Assembly: GCA_036245525.1 (NCBI GenBank)
Contig: BTPG01000004.1
Location: 210,094,912 to 210,158,911 of the forward strand
Direction: 5' to 3'
DNA length: 64,000 nucleotides
Source of the DNA: Semisulcospira habei
Taxonomy: Eukaryota > Mollusca > Gastropoda > Semisulcospiridae
How positions within the stretch are numbered: the stretch's first letter is position 1; every line of letters begins with the position of its first letter. Below the pieces are notes generated by a model that did no database searches, was not told the origin of the DNA, and worked only from the letters and a program-made list of their open reading frames with translations. The position numbers were made by a program, and so were the translations under genes. Positions 12,701-24,800 of the stretch are shown piece after piece.

Positions 12701-15700
12701 GGGTACAAAGCTGGCTAACAAACTCATCCAATGTCTTTCTCCAAAATGGCTATATCGGGTCACCTGTATGCTCTTCTGAAAGTGCGACGATTGTATGTGT
12801 GTGTTAGTGCATGCATGCGCGCGCTCCAAACATCTCTAAGAGGCATAGATCCTCATGTGCTCTCCGGGCGCATGAGGATCTATGCCTCTTGGAGATGCGC
12901 GCATGTCTGTGAGAGAGAGAGAGACTTTGGCACGCGCTAGTGAGAATTACGTCATATTTTAATTTACTAATTTAGAGTATTTTGTCAATGTCTGCATGGT
13001 GACGGAGTTGCCTCTTTTACGTCACCGCCACTGTCTGACTTTCTCTAGAAGTCAAGGTTTTTTTACCGTTTTAATTCTTTTCTTAAAGAATTAATTTTTA
13101 CTAAAGAAATACAAATACAAGGATACAAAGCTGGCTAATGAACTCATTCAATGTCTTTATCCAAACTAGCTATATATCCAAAATTTCAAGTAAATGTAAC
13201 AAAAATCACGGACTCTAATCTGGGTCAACCGACTTCCTATAAACGGTTGTTTATGTCTTAAATGAGACATTTAATTACAATATGCTCAGAGGGTCTCTTA
13301 GCCACCCCTTAAGAAAGTATTTCGCCAAGTTTCAAGCTTGTAATATGTGTACAGAAATATCGGAGATTCTCTTGTTTACATAAATACATAAGCACACACT
13401 TACTGTATACATATATACATACAGCGCTTCGCACCAAATGTACGTTCAGCAGCGAGGTTAGCGTAACTAGACATGACATAATGTTTATCTAGTTACTTTA
13501 ATTGTGAGAAGTTTAGGCCTGCCCGCCTTTGACATTATAGACATGCTATTATTATTAAATTCGTCCAATGGGGACCCGTCCTAAAAAGTCCCTTCTACAT
13601 AAATCATAATAGAAGGGACTTCAAAATGATGACATTACCGTCCCCTGTGGTGCACCGGTGTTGGTAAAAAGCACATCTTAGATTAGATCCGAACTAATTC
13701 TGACATACTGTGGGTGGTTCGTGAGTCCAAAACCTAAAGAATGGTAGAGGCATTTATGTTCATGTTAACTAGGTTGTAAGCGAGTATGTGTGGCTGAATG
13801 GTGTTAAAAGCAGATGAAAAATCATAGAACATCAATCGAATGGAGGCTCCTGGTTTTTCTGAATGAGAGTAGATGTTGTTTACAACATGCAAAATGGCAT
13901 CATCAACACTTCTTTGCCTTCTGTAAGTGTAAGCAGACTGAAAGGGGTCCATATTATTGCTAACTAATAGGTTTAATGCTACTGTCAGTCAGTCATAATT
14001 TCTTGTATTTCATAAATCTGCTTAGTTAAACTTAGGTTTCATTGTTTCAGTGTTTGTTGGGGATGATCTCAGATTTAGCTGATCGAGCTACAGTTAAATG
14101 CTTAACGTAGTATAGTATATGTGCAGGGGATATTTGCATAAGTGAGATTAGTCCTGTGCCAGCCACTAAGCAAGGTGCTCCGCTAAGCTCACTCAGCCCT
14201 GTCATGCTTTTTTGGACCTTACGCTGACTGAGTTACAGTTCTTAGAAGCTGGGCACACGCTACTACAAACACCTATTGCCAGGCACAATTTTGTGGTGGC
14301 AATGTTGCTGCCACATTGCGGGGCACCTACAATATTGCCACCACAAATTGCGACCCGATACAAACCGAGTCTATTTATTTGTGGTAGCCTGCAAGGCTTG
14401 AGCAATGTTGCCGCCTCTCAGCCAATCAGTGGTGTCCTTGCGCCACTTCCCGTTTCTTCACTCTTCCGAGTTGGAAAAAAATGGTGGAGAAGCTGAACGA
14501 CAGCTTTGAGACTGTTAGCTCATTGGAGATGCGCCGCATGCGGAAACGCTGCGAATAGATGCTCATGCAGAAACGCTGTGAATAGATGCATATCCGTATG
14601 CGGCATGTCTCCAGTGAGTTAATTGATCAACCTTGTCCGAGAGTTCCCATGCATGTGGGATTCCCGCAGCTCCGAATATTTCAACTGCGGGCGTGAGAGC
14701 TATGCAATATATGGTAATGGCAGGTCAGTCAGTAGAAACACATTGCGTGCACATTGAAACGTGTGCCATGAAGCCGATGTGGCAGGTGGCAAATTATTGC
14801 TTACCACACATTGCCAGTCGCAAATTCTGGTAGCGTGGGCCCAGCCTCTTAAGACATAAACCGATAAGGTGCAAAATAACAAACCAGCACATTTCATCAA
14901 CTTGAATTCCAGAGAGTGAATCAAAGTTTAAAAAAAAAATCCTGATAGCTTGATTTTTAAAAACAATTATTTCATTTCTTTTTTGGTGGTTGTGGTTGTC
15001 ATGTGCTAGTCTGTAATTTTGGGAGCCATAAATTTATAAAACGGTGTGGTCCAAAATAATTCCAGCACATGTCAGGAAACAGAGTTTTGGTATCCCCTGA
15101 AACTGATATTAGAGTAACTGTAAACAATTCAGATTGAGCCCTTTTTGTCATGCTCCATTAGGCTGGAAATAATGTCAGAATTCTCAGATTTCAGCTGAAT
15201 TACACTTAAATCTTGCTGTAGGATATCATGTGCTGGTTTCTGATTTTGTCATAAATGTCACAATGTCCCAAGTAGCAGATCAGCACACATCAGGAAATTC
15301 TTTGTCTTCTGCGATTGGCATGCGCCATGTAGATTGTTTTGTTTGCAGGCTGCACACAATGGGCTGTGTTAGATCAGGAAATTTTATTAATTTATGAATC
15401 CTTGAATCAGTTTTCTTGTGCTGCAGTGGGCAGTGGTGGCGGGGATGGAGGTTTTCCAGTCACGTCCTCTAGATCCAGTTCTGCCCCTTCGTCAGGGCGA
15501 CGCCGACCCACCAACATGCAGATGCAGTTTGACGGACCCACAAGATCACTGTCTAAAGTACAGCATGACATGTGAGATAGAGACCTCTCTTGTTTTTCTC
15601 TCTCTCTCTCTTAGGAAAACTGGATGAGAGAACAATGTATTAAACTTCATCCTACATAAATAAATGCTCTGACACGCATGCAAAAGATGGAAAATGTGTC

Positions 15701-15746
15701 TGCGTGAAAAATTGTCTGTGCACCCACTCCATTATCCTTTTTTTAA

Positions 15747-15840
<94 letters not shown>

Positions 15841-18800
15841 GTATCCTTGAAGACATCATATTGCATACCAACTGTATCCTCAGATTTATATATTGTTTAT
15901 TGTTATTTTCGTTTTTTGCAGTGCTGAAATTGACCAGAAAATTGAAGAGATTATGAAACAGTCTGGCATTTTAACACTGAACAGTGAGGTAATCATACTG
16001 ACTTTTAAATCTTTTTTTTTTTCATTGCCCCTAGTTTATGTAATGTACTGTACTGGTTTGCTATTGTATTCGCCCTGTTCGATGATTGTGTAATGGTAAT
16101 GTTTACATACTGTCAAATCAATTTTTAGTTTCCTGCTTGGCAGTTAACCCTTTGGCTGTTGGTAGCATTTTTTGTGTGATAATTCTTACCAGAAACATTG
16201 CAACAAAAACTGCTACAGACAGCCCAAGGGTATCCTTTGTGTTTGTTTCTTCAAAAACATTACCGATGACATGACTTTGTGGAAGTGTCTACTACTCACT
16301 CAATTCTAGCCTAAGAACCCATTGTGTTACCACACAACCCGGGAGGCACTCGGGGAACCCCCAGAGGGGCCGAGAGTTGTCTCCCGTTCCTGCCCATCCA
16401 GTTCCGAGTCACGTGGTGACTAACCAGTCATGCTACTTAGGCTCACACCGTCCAGATGTGGTTGCTCTAGCCTACGGACTTAGAAACTTTTGACCGGTTG
16501 CGCACCGGTCTTCCGGACACTTGGATTCTTGTTTGACTCCTACTTTGTCGACCCTCCTGGTGCCCTGGGTGGGTTTGCTGGTCCCCTCTTCGTTTAGCTG
16601 CTGCCCTCTCCTGCGTCTTGGGGTGTTGGGCTGCTCGCTGCACTTTGCTGGGACGTCGCCCGCATTCGCGCCGTGGGTGTTTTGGACGTTTCTTTCCCTG
16701 TTGCCGCTCCGGCGGAGAGGTAAGGTAGCTGGGTTGGCCCTCGGCTGGCTCCCGGGCTGGGCGCTGGTTCGAGCAGGGACGAAGACAGTCTTCATCTTCA
16801 CTGTAACTTTTCACGCCAAAATCTCCCCTTAGCTTAGCGGGGCCCCACGTGCCCGCGTTCACTCACCTTTCAGCTGATTGGTGTGGCAAGATTTGACGCT
16901 TACCTGCTGGCTTGTACCTTGTTGGGTTTTGTGGGGAGACGTTATGCGTCCATGGCTCGCTTAGCTTGGCGGGGCCCCTCGTGCCCGCGCCCTGTTGGTA
17001 AATGTTGCTGTACCAGATGCTTGCTTCGTGCCTGTACCTGTCATGACATGCTTGAGTTTTTGTTGTGCCTGATGCGTCGTATGCTTGCCTTAGCTTGGCG
17101 GGGCCCCACGTGCCCACGCCCACTAGCTTTACGGGGGTAGATATTGCAGGCCCAGACGCTTACTGACAGGCTTGTACCTCGCTGTTTGTGCCTTTTTGTG
17201 TTGTGAAGGCTCGCCTTACCAGGGCGGGGTCCCACAGGCCCTCGCCCGCGTGCCTTCAGGTCTGTTATATGTTGCAGTGGTCTGTTGATGACCTGCACGC
17301 ATTGCGGAGGATTCCAGTGGCCATCAGATAACCACAAGGTCTGTCTCCCCTGCGCCGGATGCGCCTCTGACCACGCTTGCGACACCTGCTTCACCTGGCC
17401 TGAGCTGCGCTGGTCGCAGTTATGGAGTTTTTACAGATGCGAGCGACCGGCACCTGTGTGTGATCCGAAACCAGTCGAGGCGCCATCCCCCGTGCCCTGC
17501 GCATGGACCGCACGAGACCGCACCGACCTTATGGAAAAGACGCCACACCGGACGCGGGAGCCTAGCGCTTGGAGCGGGACTGCTTTCAACGCGATCGCTT
17601 CCAGGAGGGAGCCCGCCCGGACAAAGCCTACTGACAGGCAGAGAGCCCGCCTCACTGAGCCCGGTTCGGAGTGACGCGCCACGCGCCGTCCCATGTCCGT
17701 TGTCAGTCCCCGCTCATCTCCAAGAAAGCCCGCTGACTCTTACGGGGAGTCGCTTCGCCGGCAGAGAGCCCGCCTCATTGAGCCCGGCTCGGAGAGACCT
17801 TTACCCATGCGTCCGAGGACTTCGGGCAGTTCAGAGCCCTCACGCCACTCCAGCTCTACCAGACGCTCTCGCTCCCCTGTTGGCGAGCGTAGGAAGGACC
17901 ACGCGTCGCGCTGGTCCAGGGACCTTGGCTCCCACCGTTCTTCGGTGTCATTGCGCTCGTCCTTGTCCTTCCCTCGACCGGACTCCCGATCGTCTCGTCC
18001 CTCCTCCCCTCACCTGGCCAGCCAACCCCTCCTCGGCTTCGTTGGCCCCGTTTGCGTAGTCGCAGTCGCTGGCTGCGCTCCAGACACCCTGCCCACGGCA
18101 GTAGGTCTTCACCACGATGTCCCGTGCCTCGCTCGCCGTCCCGTCTTCTTCGTCGGCCCCCGCTCGTGTCGGGTCGCTTCCCCTCCCCCTCTACTGGCCG
18201 CCGGCGTTTGGATGTCGTCGCCCTTAGCCCCCGTCGGCTTCGCCTGTCCCCCTCCCCCCACCCTCTGGAGGACGACACACTGAGCCTACTCGCCGAGGAC
18301 TCCGTCTCCGTGCTTCTCGGGGGGCATAGCTGCTTGCCTTCGCCTCGTTCTTCTTCTTCTGTCTCCTCGGTTTCCCGCAAGCTGGCCCCTTCGTTGCGTA
18401 CAGACATCATGCTTGCCCTGGATGAAGTTGCTCGTCTCATCGCCGCCATGCTTCCCGCGGTTGACTACCTGCCGTCACCCCCGCTCAAGAGGAAGATCTC
18501 TGCATTTGTGGACGCTGGGAGACAGGTGAAGAGATTCAAGACCCTGCTGCAGCCTCCCGGCTTTCGTGACCTCCGTGATGCCTTCTCAGCACAACTCCTG
18601 TCGGGTTCCCGGGACTCCGAATTCTTCTCCGACCGTAGGTGGCCTGCCGGACTCGACATTGCCTTTCATCAGGACTGGTACTCGGGACACTCCCAGGCGT
18701 TCGCCTGCCTGCTGCCTGCTGTGGATCCGCCGGCTTTGGTGCAGGCTAGAGGCGCTGCTCTGCTGAAACGCTCCCTGCCCCGCGGTTTGGACAAGATGGC

Positions 18801-21800
18801 CTCGCTCGTCCGTAACACCTTAGCCTGCTCGGGATTTATGGAACTGCTGACCCAAGCCTTCGTCCGTTGCATCGAGGACTCCTGGCATCCCTCCTTGACG
18901 CCCCTCCTCGGAGACCTTCTCGCTCTTGCGGAAGCGATCAACCGGGCAGCGTATCACTCGTCGGTCAACGCGATGGCTGCCGCCTCCAATTGCAACCTGT
19001 TACGTCGGGATGCTGTGTTGCTGGCCTGCCGCAGAATGCCCCCCGATCTGAGGACTCAGCTGCGCCGTGCTCCCCTGGGTGGCCCTCTGCTCTTCGGTAA
19101 GACCTGGCAGACCGTGAAGGATGCTAACTCGGACCGTTGGCCTCGCAAGACAGCCCCACAGCGCTTTCAGGCCGCCCACAAGGCCGTGGGTCGCACCCTG
19201 CGGACCACCAGACCCACTGCGTCGTCCACCCCCGCGACTCCGCGGGCCCTTCGTCACCGCCCCGCTTTCGGCCGCCCCAGACCTGTTGGCGCTCCTGGCC
19301 CCGTCCTGCCCGTCGCCCAGGGCGCGGGTGGGCCTCCTGACCTAGTCCCGCATCTGCCTCCACCGACTGCGCCCGGGTCTCCAGTCGGCGGGAGGCTATC
19401 ACTGTGCAGTGAGGAGTGGCGCTCGCTGTTCCCAGACGACCCCTGGATTTTGGAGACCATTACAGAGGGCCTTCGGATCACCTTTCGCTCCCCGCCTCCG
19501 CTGCGTTGTTCTCCGTTGTGGACCAAGGTTCCATCAGACGAGCTCAAGGCCTGCGCCCTTCGCAGAGAAGTCGCCGCTCTCTTACAGAAGGCCACCACAG
19601 AGGTCGTGCTACGCCCGGACTCCCCAGCCTTTTACAGCTGCCTCTTCGTGGTGCCCAAACCAGGCAGCAAGTGGCGACCTGTCATCGACCTCTCAGCGTT
19701 GAACGTGTTCATCTCTGCCCCGTCCTTCACATGGAGACTGCCCGGGCCCTCAGAGCTTCCGTACAGCCCATGAACTACGCGATCAGTCTGGACTTATCCG
19801 ACGCTTATCTCCATGTTCCCATGCACCCGGCCTCCAGGAGGTATCTCCGCTTCGCCTGCGACGGAGTAGTTTACCAGTTTCAGGCCGTGCCGTTCGGTCT
19901 CAACCTCAGCCCATGGGTCTTTACCCGCATCATGGTCGCAGTGGTGGCCAAGGCACGGCAGTAGTCTTCCAGCCCGACGTCGAACTACCTTGACGACCTC
20001 CTCCTGCGCAACCAATGTGACCCACCTGAGATTGGACAGGGACGCACTGATACGGCTGTTGTCGCGGTTGGGGTTCCTAGTCAACGCAGGCAAGTCGGAC
20101 CTCACTCCCTCGCGTCGCTTCATCCATCTCGGCATGGAGTTCGCCACCGACCTCAACAGGGTGCGTTTGCCGGAGCCGCGGATCCTGAAGTTGGCCGCCC
20201 TAGCCGGCCAGGTAGCCCAGCAGGACGCAGCCTCCGCCAGAGTCTGGCTTCAGCTTCTTGGTTTGATCAAAGCGGCGGCCGCTACAGCTGCACCTCCTGC
20301 TTCTCTGGCGTCCCTCCTCAGGCGATCTGACCGCCATGGTTCCCGTGTCTCTGTTGATTCGCCCCCATCTCCTGTGTTGGATGGACACGTTGTGGCTCGC
20401 TTCGGGAGTCCCCCTGACCGCTCCTCCTCCTCGACTCTCCCTGTGTATTGATGCAAGTATTGCTGGTTGGGGAGCCCACCTGCTACTGCGGTTCCTCACG
20501 ACGTCCGGCCCCTGGCCTCAGGAGTTCGCAGACAAGCTCATCAACTGGTTGGAGCTGCAAGCAGTCTGGCAAGCCCTCATCACGTGGGAGGAACAACTCA
20601 GTCACCAGGAACTGCTCGTCCTCTCCGACAACGTGACAGTGGTGGCTTACATCCAGAAACTGGGCGGGACCCGCTCACCCGACCTGTGCGTGCTCCTCTA
20701 CCGTCTGATGCGCTGGTGCGAGGACCGCAACATTTCCCTCCGTGCTCGTCACATACCCGGCCACCTGAATGTGTTGGCCGACTCTCTCTCCCGACGCTGC
20801 CGGTTGATACACACGGAGTGGACCTTACGCCAGGACATCTTTCGGATGATCTGCGCGCAATGGGAGACGCCAATGGTCGACCTGTTCGCCATGAGGTGGA
20901 ATCACCAGCTTCCTCTATTTGTCTCCCCGATCCCAGACCCTCTGGACTGGGCAGTCGACGCGCTGTCCATCCCGTGGGACGGACTCATCGCGTACACGTA
21001 CCCCCCGACAGTCCTCGTCCCAAAAGTCCTCAAGCTTCGGGGATGCAATGCAGTCGTCCTACTGGTTGCCCCGTTCTCTTGGAACCGGTCCTGGACCACC
21101 GACCTCCTCAGCCTCGCCATGGACCCCCCCACTGCTGCTTCCCGCGCCCCGCACGATGCTCAAGCAACCCCGACAATCGCTGTTCCACCCGTGCCCGGAG
21201 TGCCTACTCCTTCACGCTTGGAGGTTGTGCGGCAAGCCCTCGCCGCTAGAGGCTTCTCGAGTGCAGCAGTGGAAGCTATCGCTACAGCCCGCAAACCCTC
21301 GACACGACGCGTCTACGAGGGAAAATGGCGAGTACTGTGCTCCTGGTGCGATGACCAGCGCCTCATCCCCACCGACCTAACTAACCCCTAGCTCGTGGAC
21401 TTCTTCCTCTGGCTCTTCGGAGGCCTAGGATTGGCCCCTATAACCATCAGGGGGTACTTGTACATGATTGCCGACACCTACTGGCACATTGGCCGCCCGG
21501 ATCCCAGCGCCTGTAAGGACATCGCCGACCTTATGACTCACTTTGTCCTGCAGGGTCTAGTGCCCCGATCGCTCATTCCTCGCTGGGACCTAGCTGGACT
21601 TCCCCCAGGAGACCAGGCAACAAGACCCTGTGTGAGCCCTACGCGTGTACCTACACCGAACCAAAGCCGTCCGGAGAGGACGCTCACGCCTCTTTCTGCC
21701 TTTGAAGCCTGGCAGACCTGACATAACAGCCCAGACGATCTCTTCCTGGCTACGCTGGGTCATACGGTTCGCCTATCAGGACTTCTCCCCGCAGGGAGTG

Positions 21801-24800
21801 AAGAGGCTAAAGATACGTGCACACGAGGTACGCGCCATGGCCACGAGCGTCGCTTTCGACCGGAACTGCGCTGTCAAAGACATCGTGGCTGCCGTGGGTT
21901 GGCAGGCAGAATCAACCTTCGCCCGCTTCTACCTCCGGGATCTGGCAGGCCAGCAAGACAACTTCGCACTGGTGGGGGACATCACTGCGGTGCAACACTC
22001 CATCCCGGCACCACAGGCGCCGTAGGTACGCACCTAGCTAGGTTGTCAGGAGTTTGCGGCAGGGAGGATGGCTCTAATTGGCCCTATGGGGGTGTTTGGG
22101 CGTGGCACCCTCCTCCTTATTGCAATTCTTCCACAAAGTCATGTCGTCGGCAATGTTTTTGAAGTTACAAATTCATTTTTCTCTAAAAGGTATTTTTTCG
22201 AAAAATACTTACCGATGACATGACTCGGAGCACCCTTCTACCTGCCCTGCTTGCTGCTGGTGAGCTAAGTATCCTGACTGGTTAGTCACCACGTGACTCG
22301 GAACCGGATGGGCAGGAACGGGAGACAACTCTCGGCCCCTCTGGGGGTTCCCCGAGTGCCTCCCGGATTGTGTGGTAACACAACGGGTTCTTAGGCTAGA
22401 ATTGAGTAAGTAGTAGACACTTCCACAAAGTCATGTCATCAGTAAGTATTTTTCGAAAAAATACCTTTTAGAGAAAAATGAATTTTTCTGTGATAAAAGT
22501 ACTTACGGTTACCAATTCTGAATACAAAATGTGTTTCCATGTTTTGTTTGTCTCTGGTTTCTCTTGGTTGTTGAAAATATCAAACACGGAAAAACTATTT
22601 TCACTAAAATTCTAAAAATTGTGCGTTGACCTCAGAAGAGTACTTTCCAGTTTGGGGGGAAATGCTCATAGACTTACCTTGATTCAAGGGTGGTGTCAAA
22701 ATAGCACAAAGCTACTCTGTCTGACAGCACTTTTGAAGGTTTATGGTTGGTCTGTGCCTTTGCTGAAATGTATGAGACCAAATGCGTTAACCCATTTAGC
22801 CCCGACGCACTACAGCAAGAGCTTGATCGACCGTGATAATTCAAGGGCAGTGCTAGTGCTAGATTAGCTTGGTGCCATGAGACAACAAGTTAATCTGGCA
22901 CTACCTTTGAATTATCATGGTTGATCCATTTCCTGGAACTGGTACATAGAACCTGGTGAAGTGACACTTTTAAAATTTAGGAAATTTGTGGGTTGACTGT
23001 TATGCTTGCTTACTTTGATGGTTCAAGGCTAATGCCAGAATAGCGTGGTGTCTAGAGTATCAAGATATTCAGGCACCACCCTTCAGCTGTCACGTGCGAT
23101 CGACCTCCTTTTGTAATGAATCAGGGCTGAACGCGTTACATAACTGTTTGTTTATTGATTGATTTATTTTTGCAGAAAGTGCGCACAGAGATCACAGACC
23201 TAGAGTCAAAGGGAGAGTTAGGTCACGGCACATGCGGTCAGGTTGCACGCATGCTTCACAAGCCCTCCGGCATGCTCATGGCCGTCAAGGTAACGCACCT
23301 GCTGTCAGACTGTGTGCTGTCTGTGATTTTGTGCTTACAGCTAAGAACTGCAAAGACCAGAATCACAGAAACTGAGATAACTTTCCATTTGCTTCCTCGT
23401 TTCGATCAACAAAGTACCTGTTTATGCTCAGCCGATGAAGACAAATATAATATGCATTTATTCCACTACAGCAAGAGATGGATCGACTGTGACAATTCCA
23501 GAGTGGTGCCCGATTAACTTGGCATCTGATGGTGCCAAGCTAATCTGGCACAACCCTTGAATTATCATAGTCAATCCCTCTCCTGCAACTGCTACATGGT
23601 TGTTAGGTGACACCTCCAACATTTTGAAATGTGGCGGTGGGGTTACAATACAATACAATACAATAATACTTTATTAATCCCTCATGGGGAAATTCACTGT
23701 CTGCCCATACAACACATGGCATCATCATTCACTCATTAAAATAATTAAATAACCCATAACTCTCAGTTAAAGAGATGAATTGTAACAGACATATTGTTAC
23801 CTTTGTTACACTCTTGGCATCAGAAACACTTATGGTGTGTTCCCCCTGTGCTTCTGGTGTCAGCAATGTTGCAGTGAACTACTGAAAGGGCTAGTACTAA
23901 AGAATGTTGACAGACACTACTGATATTACTGTTGAAAAGGGTAACAGCCTGAGGGACAAAGAGTTGGCATGACGTGATGTACTTCTTTTGGGTACTCGAA
24001 GTCTGCCACTTCGTTTGATATGTCTGCTGTCAAATTCATATCTAAGTGGATGTGTTTTGTCATCAAGCATGTCAGCCAGTTTGTTCGTAATCCGTCTGTT
24101 GTACAGTGTGTCCAAAGTATCTTGTGCTCTACCAACCACCCCGCCCGCTTTCCTGATTACTTTGTTAAGACGATCTTGTTCTCTTTTACATAAATTTCTA
24201 CCCCAGCACGTCAGTCCAAAAGTTAGAACGCTAACAATACTGGAGCAGTAAAACATCTGTAAAAGTTGAGTGCTTACATTAAGGCCAGACACGGTACCCC
24301 AAAAAGTCATTTTGGGTGTTCCTTGGTGTTTTTGGGTTGAGTGGATTTTTGGGTTGTTTGAACCCCTTAGAACCCGGCCACAACCATAAAATATCCAAAA
24401 ATACCTTTTATTTGCTGTAAAAAATAAATAAAGTGAAGCACCTGCTCAATTTTTCAAGCGTTTGCAACGTCTTTTGCTCAAAAACATTGAATGTTTGGAC
24501 CCTGACTACACCGCTTTGCGAGCGACGAACGCCGCCATGTTTGGGTCCATTTGAACCGGTTCCGTTTCTACTTTCCCATCCACAAACCAGTTGAAGGCTA
24601 CAAAGGCTCTATAAATAGCTACTGGCGCGAAACTGACGTCATGAACGACCGGAGATTTCCTTGTACGGATGCTATGCTAATGAGATAATACTATTTTGCA
24701 AAACTGACCAATGAGCAGAGCGCGCCGAGTGTTCCGGGCGACTTCGGGGTTTTCCCGGCCAGGCTCCGGGCGGCTTCGGGTTTTCTGACCATCCCACAAT

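Larger units (their letters stand above)
12012..13621. mobile_element. 1.6-kb TIR element (AAGTCCCTTCTA) with internal tandem duplication
   Basis: Begins AAGTCCCTTCTACAT and ends AGAAGGGACTT, an inverted match of 11 bases. The right end also forms a short hairpin with a second direct copy of the motif at 13586. The old LINE is continuous across this site in its relative at 26340-26380, so the block is an insertion, but I could not define a clean target duplication. No transposase is visible; it would be non-autonomous. Confidence 0.6.
7129..13985 (-). mobile_element. Old 5'-truncated LINE (CR1/L2-like), interrupted three times
   Basis: On the minus strand the pieces run in order: RT fragment 13985-13622, then 12011-11750, then 8458-7869, then a 3' tail of TACAATACAGTACAATAATG at 7129-7162. 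Each break point can be read against the related copy at 23642-26638, where the same sequence is continuous. Recognisable RT motifs are [38 protein letters not shown] and [18 protein letters not shown]. The frame is broken throughout. The 5' end stops inside the RT domain, typical of LINE truncation. Confidence 0.75.
6718..15426 (+). other. Intron 1, a deep transposon nest
   Basis: 8.7 kb between donor GTAAGA and acceptor TGCTGCAG. It contains an antisense LINE (7129-13985) holding a sense LINE fragment, a second sense LINE with its own DNA transposon, and a 1.6-kb TIR element. A separate TIR element lies at 14248-14845. The remaining parts (6718-7128, 13986-14247, 14846-15426) show nothing I can name. 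Confidence 0.8.
16243..22486 (+). mobile_element. DIRS-type retrotransposon copy A
   Basis: Complete in outline: left inverted terminal repeat about 16243-16445, leader, gag-like and pol regions, internal complementary region about 22129-22225, right inverted terminal repeat about 22278-22486. The two terminal repeats differ at only about seven positions by eye over about 185 bp. No target duplication is seen, as expected for tyrosine-recombinase insertion; a TTT occurs at both ends. Coding is interrupted by frameshifts and by a deletion in the recombinase. Confidence 0.88.

Noticed and set aside
16086..16274. Open frame at 16086 as an additional kinase exon
   Set aside because: It spans a MITE, has no splice-phase fit and no similarity to MKK7.
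20870..21110. A functional DNA adenine methyltransferase in the DIRS copies
   Set aside because: The block aligns with the DIRS methyltransferase region, but the catalytic NPPY/DPPY-type motif reads only YPP and no SAM-binding motif was recognised, so I call it methyltransferase-like.
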